Below, one piece after another: positions 59,826-64,000 of a stretch of 64,000 nt of DNA; positions within the stretch are counted from its first letter, which is position 1; the number at the start of each line of letters is the position of its first letter. The position numbers were made by a program, and so were the translations under genes. The notes beneath the pieces were generated by a model that had not been told where the DNA came from, did not search any database, and saw only the letters and a list, made by a program, of their open reading frames with translations. The stretch comes from Candidatus Gottesmanbacteria bacterium (GTDB taxonomy: Bacteria; Patescibacteria; Microgenomatia; 2-02-FULL-39-11): NCBI GenBank assembly GCA_016186795.1, contig JACPKY010000002.1, positions 507,814 through 571,813 of the forward strand, given 5' to 3'.

Positions 59826-60545
59826 CTATTTATTTTTAATAATTTGGAGAAAATTCTCGAAGAATTTGCGAGCCTGACTCTTCATTTTCGAAGCGTATTC
59901 TCTCGCTTGATTTTTCAATAGTGTTTCATCGATATCAAAATCTTTATGGATCCACTTTCGATCCACTTCTATCTGTGTTTCAACCATCTCGGGGGTAAAT
60001 TCCATATGGAAAAGACACCCGTATGCACTTCTATAAGAAAATGCCTGATTTTGACAAAGCGGAGACGTAGCAAGATGTGTTGCATCTTTTGGTAGATCAA
60101 ATGTATCGCCATGCCATTGCAGCACATCAATAATATCTGAAAATCCCCTAAAGAGTGGACTTTTCTGCCCCGCAGAAGTTAGATGTACCCGATAATACCC
60201 GATCTCTTTGACATGTTTCCCCTTTTGAATATTGGGATGGACTTTTGCACCCAATGCGTGTGCAAGTAGCTGGCTCCCTAAACAAAGACCAAGAATAGGA
60301 ATCTTTTGTTTTACCGCCTCTTTGACTGCTGCAATTTCATCATCACGAGAGGGAAAAATATCAGCAGGCTCATAGACTCCCATCGGTCCCCCCATCACAA
60401 GAAGTCCATCGAAGAGTGAAATTTTCGGTATCGAGTATTTCTCCCAAAAAGATATCGTCGGGAGTTGTACCCCAAATTCTTTTGCAAACTCTGATAGACT
60501 TCCAGGGTGTTCGTGAGATACATGTTGGAAGACAAGAACTTTCAT
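59826..60545 (-). CDS. Class I glutamine amidotransferase (GMP-synthase-like)
   Basis: 239 residues. 'FDGLLVMGGPMGVYEPADIFPS', nucleophile Cys88 in LGLCLGSQLLAHALGA, and 'CLFHMEFTPEMV' with the His-x-Glu pair. It belongs to the stand-alone GATase1/GuaA-like hydrolases (gamma-glutamyl peptidase-like or unknown), not to GuaA proper, which has a synthetase domain. Substrate unknown. It ends three bases after the tRNA, on the other strand. Confidence 0.88.
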   Translation of the reverse strand: MKVLVFQHVSHEHPGSLSEFAKEFGVQLPTISFWEKYSIPKISLFDGLLVMGGPMGVYEPADIFPSRDDEIAAVKEAVKQKIPILGLCLGSQLLAHALGAKVHPNIQKGKHVKEIGYYRVHLTSAGQKSPLFRGFSDIIDVLQWHGDTFDLPKDATHLATSPLCQNQAFSYRSAYGCLFHMEFTPEMVETQIEVDRKWIHKDFDIDETLLKNQAREYASKMKSQARKFFENFLQIIKNK

Positions 60546-60610
60546 TTTTTGATATTCTGAAAGATTTTTCTTTTAGTCTACTACTTTTATAAATCTGCTA
60601 AAATAGGAAG

Positions 60611-61516
60611 ATGAGAGACTATTCATTTCGGTACCACCAAGGTCAACCTCCTCCCAGAAAAAAATCCCGTTTCTTAATCATTGTTTTTATCGTTGCAACA
60701 ATCATTTTTGGTTCCTTTATGCTGCGAAAACCATCGGTTTCAAACGATATTCCGAATTTCGGGAAAAAATCAGTTGCAGACCTGGTAAATACTGAAATAC
60801 CCAATCTTCTTTCTCAAGAACCAGGGGTATATACGATATATATTTATGATATACAAAATAACATTGGCTACGGCATCGGTGAGAAAACAACAATGACTGC
60901 AGCGTCAGTTAATAAAGTTCCCATCTTAGCTACCCTCTATCACCTTGCAGGAATTGGGGAAATTGATCTTGAAAGAACCGTTGTGACTCAAAAAGAAGAT
61001 ATTCAAGACTATGGGACGGGCTCAATCCGATACGAAGAGCCGGGAAAGACGTATTCAGTTAAAACTCTTGCTCGACTTATGATGCAAAAATCAGATAATA
61101 CTGCAGCATATATTCTTTCTACCCATATTCTTGGAGTAAAAAAAATTCAGGAACTAACAAACAGTTGGGGACTTATACAAACAAATATTGAAAAAAATTC
61201 CTCATCGCCTTCCGACATGGGACTGTTGCTTCTCAAAATGTATAAAGGAGAGATTACAAATCAAGCCTTAACACTTGAAATGTTGGAGTTTATGACAAAT
61301 AGTGATTTTGAGGACAGAATTCCTACAGGTGTACCACATGAAGTTGAAGTCTATCACAAAACGGGTGATGAAGTTGCAAAAATTCATGACGTGGGAATTA
61401 TTGATAAAAAGGGGCATCCCTACATTCTGGCAATTTTCACAAGTGAGATGTCAGATAATGAGCGAACAAAAAGAATCATGGCAGAAATCTCACGGAAAGT
61501 CTACACGGCGTTTTAG
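60611..61516 (+). CDS. Beta-lactamase-fold serine hydrolase, membrane-anchored
   Basis: 301 residues. Cytoplasmic basic head, one membrane segment (about 21-37), then a class-A-like fold with SxxK at Ser99-Lys102 (AASVNKVP), SDN at 161-163 and KTG at 250-252. I see no clear equivalent of the omega-loop Glu166 needed for deacylation, so a peptidoglycan peptidase or a penicillin-binding regulator is as likely as a lactamase. It overlaps the 3' end of lon by four bases (convergent). Confidence 0.8.
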   Translation: MRDYSFRYHQGQPPPRKKSRFLIIVFIVATIIFGSFMLRKPSVSNDIPNFGKKSVADLVNTEIPNLLSQEPGVYTIYIYDIQNNIGYGIGEKTTMTAASVNKVPILATLYHLAGIGEIDLERTVVTQKEDIQDYGTGSIRYEEPGKTYSVKTLARLMMQKSDNTAAYILSTHILGVKKIQELTNSWGLIQTNIEKNSSSPSDMGLLLLKMYKGEITNQALTLEMLEFMTNSDFEDRIPTGVPHEVEVYHKTGDEVAKIHDVGIIDKKGHPYILAIFTSEMSDNERTKRIMAEISRKVYTAF

Positions 61517-63972
61517 GAATGAAGTCGTGCAGTAAGGGTTTGTGGTACAACTTGAGGTACTTCAATATCTTCTCTGACTGATTTGACCAGTGCTACATGT
61601 AATACCTGATCCATGTGTTCAACAAACACGAACCTCAGATCGTCCAATACGTATGTCGGTATATCCTCCAGATCTTTCTTATTATTTTTCGGTAAGATGA
61701 TTGTTTTTATTCCTGCTCGATGAGCGGCAATGACTTTTTCTTTCACTCCGCCAATTTCAAGTACTCTTCCCCGAAGTGTCACTTCGCCTGTCATGGCAAC
61801 GTCTTTTTTCACTGCGACTTTCGTAAGAGCCGAAACGAGAGCTGTCGTTATGGCAATTCCTGCTGATGGACCGTCTTTTGGTACTGCTCCTTCGGGCACG
61901 TGAACATGGACATCAAGGGTTTGGTAAAATTTGTCTGGAAGCCCAAGGTCGTGGGATTTGGCACGAATATAGGATAGGGCTGCTTTGCAGGATTCTTTCA
62001 TAACATCTCCGAGCTGACCTGTAAGAGTAAGATTTCCCTTCCCCTTCATGAGTGCTACTTCGATAAATAGTATATCTCCCCCTGCCTCAGTCCAGGCAAG
62101 TCCGGTTGACATACCCACTTCATCTTTTTTCTCTGCAAGGTATGATGTGTATTTATACGGGCCCAAATATTTATGAAGTTTGGAAACTATGAGCGTTACT
62201 TTTCCTTTTTTGCCTTCAACAACTTCCCGAGCCACCTTTCTACATACGGTTGCAATTTCTCTTTCAAGACTTCGTACACCTGCTTCTCTTGTATATCTTG
62301 TAATAATTTCATGAAGCGCTTTATCGCCAAACGTTATATTCTCTTTCGAAAGTCCATGCGCAGTGAGCTGTTTTGCTACTAAATGGTCTTTTGCAATATG
62401 AAATTTTTCATCCTGCGTATATCCGGCAAAATGAATAATTTCCAGTCTGTCTCGAAGAGCAGGTGGAATCGTATCCAAAATATTGCATGTGGTAATGAAC
62501 ATGACATCAGACAGATCAAATGGGACCTCCAGATAATGATCAGAGAATGCATGATTCTGTTCAGGATCAAGTGCTTCCAAAAGTGCAGCTGAAGGATCCC
62601 CACGGAAGTCCGAGCCGACTTTGTCGATCTCATCAAGCATAAAGACTGGATTTTTCGTTCCCGCCTGTTTTACTCCCTGAATTATTCTTCCTGGCATAGA
62701 ACCGACATATGTTCTTCTGTGCCCACGAATCTCTGCTTCATCCCGAATCCCTCCCAAGGAAACTTTTACAAACTTTCTGCCAAGAGCCTTGGCAATAGAT
62801 CGGCCAATTGAGGTTTTGCCGACTCCAGGGGGTCCGACAAAACAGAGAATTGTCGGTGTTGAAACTCTTTTTGCCGGTTCTTTTGCTTTCGTTTCAGCTT
62901 TTGCACCTTTATCAGAGAGGATATTCCCAGTCTCCATTGAATGTCGAAGTTTCATAACAGCCAAGTATTCCATAATCCGCTCCTTGATTTTCTTAAGGGC
63001 GTAATGATCTTGATCGAGAACTTTAAGGGCCTCAGCCAAATCAACATTATTGGCTGAAGATGCACTCCAAGGCAGATCAATCAACCAATCGAGGTAGGTT
63101 CGGATATATGATGCCTCCGGATTATATGAAGACATTTGGGCAAGACGTTTGAGCTCTTTTTTTGCTTTATCTTCAACATCGACCGGCATGCCAACTTTTT
63201 TGATTTTCTCTGCCAATTCTTTTATTTCTTTTGATTCACCCTCTTCCCCTAGTTCTTTCTCAATTGTTTTCAACCGTTCCCTCAAAACTGCTTCTTTGAC
63301 TGATTTGTCAAATTTCTCCTGGGTTTTACTGGCAATTTTTCGCTCAATCTCAAGGATTTTGACTTCATGCGTCAAATATTCTGCAATTTTGGTAAGTTTT
63401 TGATCAACATTTCGCATTTCCAAAAGTTGTTGCTTCTCTACTGGTTTAATATCCAAAACTGCAGAGACATGGTTGGCAAACTCCGATGGTGAAAGTCCTG
63501 ACATGATGTTCATAAATGAAAGAAAATCAACTGATTTCCCAAGGTTGACAGCCTTTTTCAGCTCGGTACTGATATGATTTACCAACGCTACAATTTCGTC
63601 TGATTGGATAACCTCATCTGGTACTTCGACGACATTGGCAAGGAAATACGGGTCAGTCGACTGATAGTGAGTAATTTGAACACGAGAAATTCCTTTTACC
63701 AGTGCGTTTATCTCTCCATCGGTTTTGAGAATTCTTTCAATTCGGGCAATCGTTCCAATTGCATGTAAATCTGTCGGTTGTGGATCGTGGATATGTGGAG
63801 TTTTTTGCATCGCAAGGACAACCATTCTATCTGTTGAATTGGATGTCTCAATTGCAGCGAGCGATTTTGGCCTACCAAACGTTAAGACAATTTCTGTATT
63901 TGGGAAAACAACACCATCTCTTATGGGAATAACGGGAAGAACTTTAGTTTGTGTTAGATTCGCATCAGGCAT
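61513..63972 (-). CDS. lon: Lon protease
   Basis: 819 residues. N-terminal LON substrate domain (about 10-200), AAA+ domain with GPPGVGKT (about residue 377) and 'VFMLDEIDKVGSDFRGDPSAALLEALDPEQN', then the S16 protease domain with the catalytic Ser in PKDGPSAGIA (about 700) and Lys in the following helix. It removes misfolded proteins in the cytoplasm. The start lies five bases from a CIRCE-like repeat. Confidence 0.96.
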   Translation of the reverse strand: MPDANLTQTKVLPVIPIRDGVVFPNTEIVLTFGRPKSLAAIETSNSTDRMVVLAMQKTPHIHDPQPTDLHAIGTIARIERILKTDGEINALVKGISRVQITHYQSTDPYFLANVVEVPDEVIQSDEIVALVNHISTELKKAVNLGKSVDFLSFMNIMSGLSPSEFANHVSAVLDIKPVEKQQLLEMRNVDQKLTKIAEYLTHEVKILEIERKIASKTQEKFDKSVKEAVLRERLKTIEKELGEEGESKEIKELAEKIKKVGMPVDVEDKAKKELKRLAQMSSYNPEASYIRTYLDWLIDLPWSASSANNVDLAEALKVLDQDHYALKKIKERIMEYLAVMKLRHSMETGNILSDKGAKAETKAKEPAKRVSTPTILCFVGPPGVGKTSIGRSIAKALGRKFVKVSLGGIRDEAEIRGHRRTYVGSMPGRIIQGVKQAGTKNPVFMLDEIDKVGSDFRGDPSAALLEALDPEQNHAFSDHYLEVPFDLSDVMFITTCNILDTIPPALRDRLEIIHFAGYTQDEKFHIAKDHLVAKQLTAHGLSKENITFGDKALHEIITRYTREAGVRSLEREIATVCRKVAREVVEGKKGKVTLIVSKLHKYLGPYKYTSYLAEKKDEVGMSTGLAWTEAGGDILFIEVALMKGKGNLTLTGQLGDVMKESCKAALSYIRAKSHDLGLPDKFYQTLDVHVHVPEGAVPKDGPSAGIAITTALVSALTKVAVKKDVAMTGEVTLRGRVLEIGGVKEKVIAAHRAGIKTIILPKNNKKDLEDIPTYVLDDLRFVFVEHMDQVLHVALVKSVREDIEVPQVVPQTLTARLHS

Positions 63973-63976
63973 AGTT

Positions 63977-64000
63977 TTAGCAGTGTAACAAACAGAGTGC
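63977..64000. promoter_or_regulatory. Partial CIRCE-like (HrcA) operator before lon
   Basis: TTAGCAGTG, a nine-base spacer and GAGTGC at the very window end. The CIRCE consensus is TTAGCACTC-N9-GAGTGCTAA; the left arm has two mismatches, the visible right arm none. It lies directly before the lon ATG. Confidence 0.45.

Noticed and set aside
60611..61516. Antibiotic-resistance beta-lactamase
   Set aside because: The Ser/Lys, SDN and KTG motifs are present, but a Glu166 equivalent is not evident; membrane anchoring fits a wall enzyme as well.

Overview
The window looks like a piece of chromosome from a Patescibacteria/CPR bacterium, most likely of the Microgenomates type. Reasons: AT-rich DNA, very tight gene packing with stop/start overlaps, many polyprenyl-phosphate-sugar-dependent membrane glycosyltransferases, many small signal-peptide or membrane-anchored surface proteins with Thr/Pro linkers, minimal versions of universal genes (TsaB of only 104 residues), and few Shine-Dalgarno sites. 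TGA is used as a normal stop (purL, tsaC), so this is not a UGA-recoding lineage. The taxon is an inference from style, not from a marker tree.

Layout. 1-8725: secreted Asn/Thr-rich repeat proteins, a tiny DUF2292-like gene, and large membrane glycosyltransferase-like proteins. 8730-12904: a secreted subtilase, the t6A genes tsaB/tsaC/tsaE, a GNAT acetyltransferase and a surface protein. 12976-17312: a division operon prfB - membrane protein - ftsE - ftsX - M23 peptidase. 17401-18675: an Nramp-like transporter. 18647-25567: an ATP-grasp enzyme, a threonine-synthase-like PLP enzyme, a LysW-like mini protein on the opposite strand, a MurD-like ligase, an NlpC/P60 hydrolase, a PAP2 phosphatase, a histidine phosphatase and a GT4 enzyme. 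25651-36786: a cell-surface glycan locus (GT2, GT4, GT-C, YfhO-like) with a signal peptidase I fused to a CAP domain. 36800-39110: a strikingly GC-rich two-gene cassette. 39764-45851: surface protein, NUDIX, AstE-like, PLP enzyme, MFS, purQ. 45854-51969: purSL, membrane proteins, GT-C. 52030-64000: secA, a spermidine-synthase-like gene, lysS fused to an HD domain, a frameshifted gene, greA, tRNA-Glu(CUC), a glutamine amidotransferase, a beta-lactamase-fold protein and lon.

How it fits together. Most of the window builds and displays the envelope: polyprenyl-phosphate sugar synthases feed GT-C enzymes, SecA and a modified signal peptidase export proteins, FtsEX drives a peptidoglycan hydrolase, and several anchored or secreted proteins are the likely cargo.

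The points most worth a second look are: a small hairpin shared by the leaders of the two Asn-rich protein genes that overlaps a terminator stem in both (candidate attenuator); a LysW-like carrier protein with promoters overlapping those of a PLP/ATP-grasp operon next to a MurD-like ligase; a circularly permuted M23 domain in the FtsEX partner; the LepB-CAP and LysS-HD fusions; and the GC-rich insertion.
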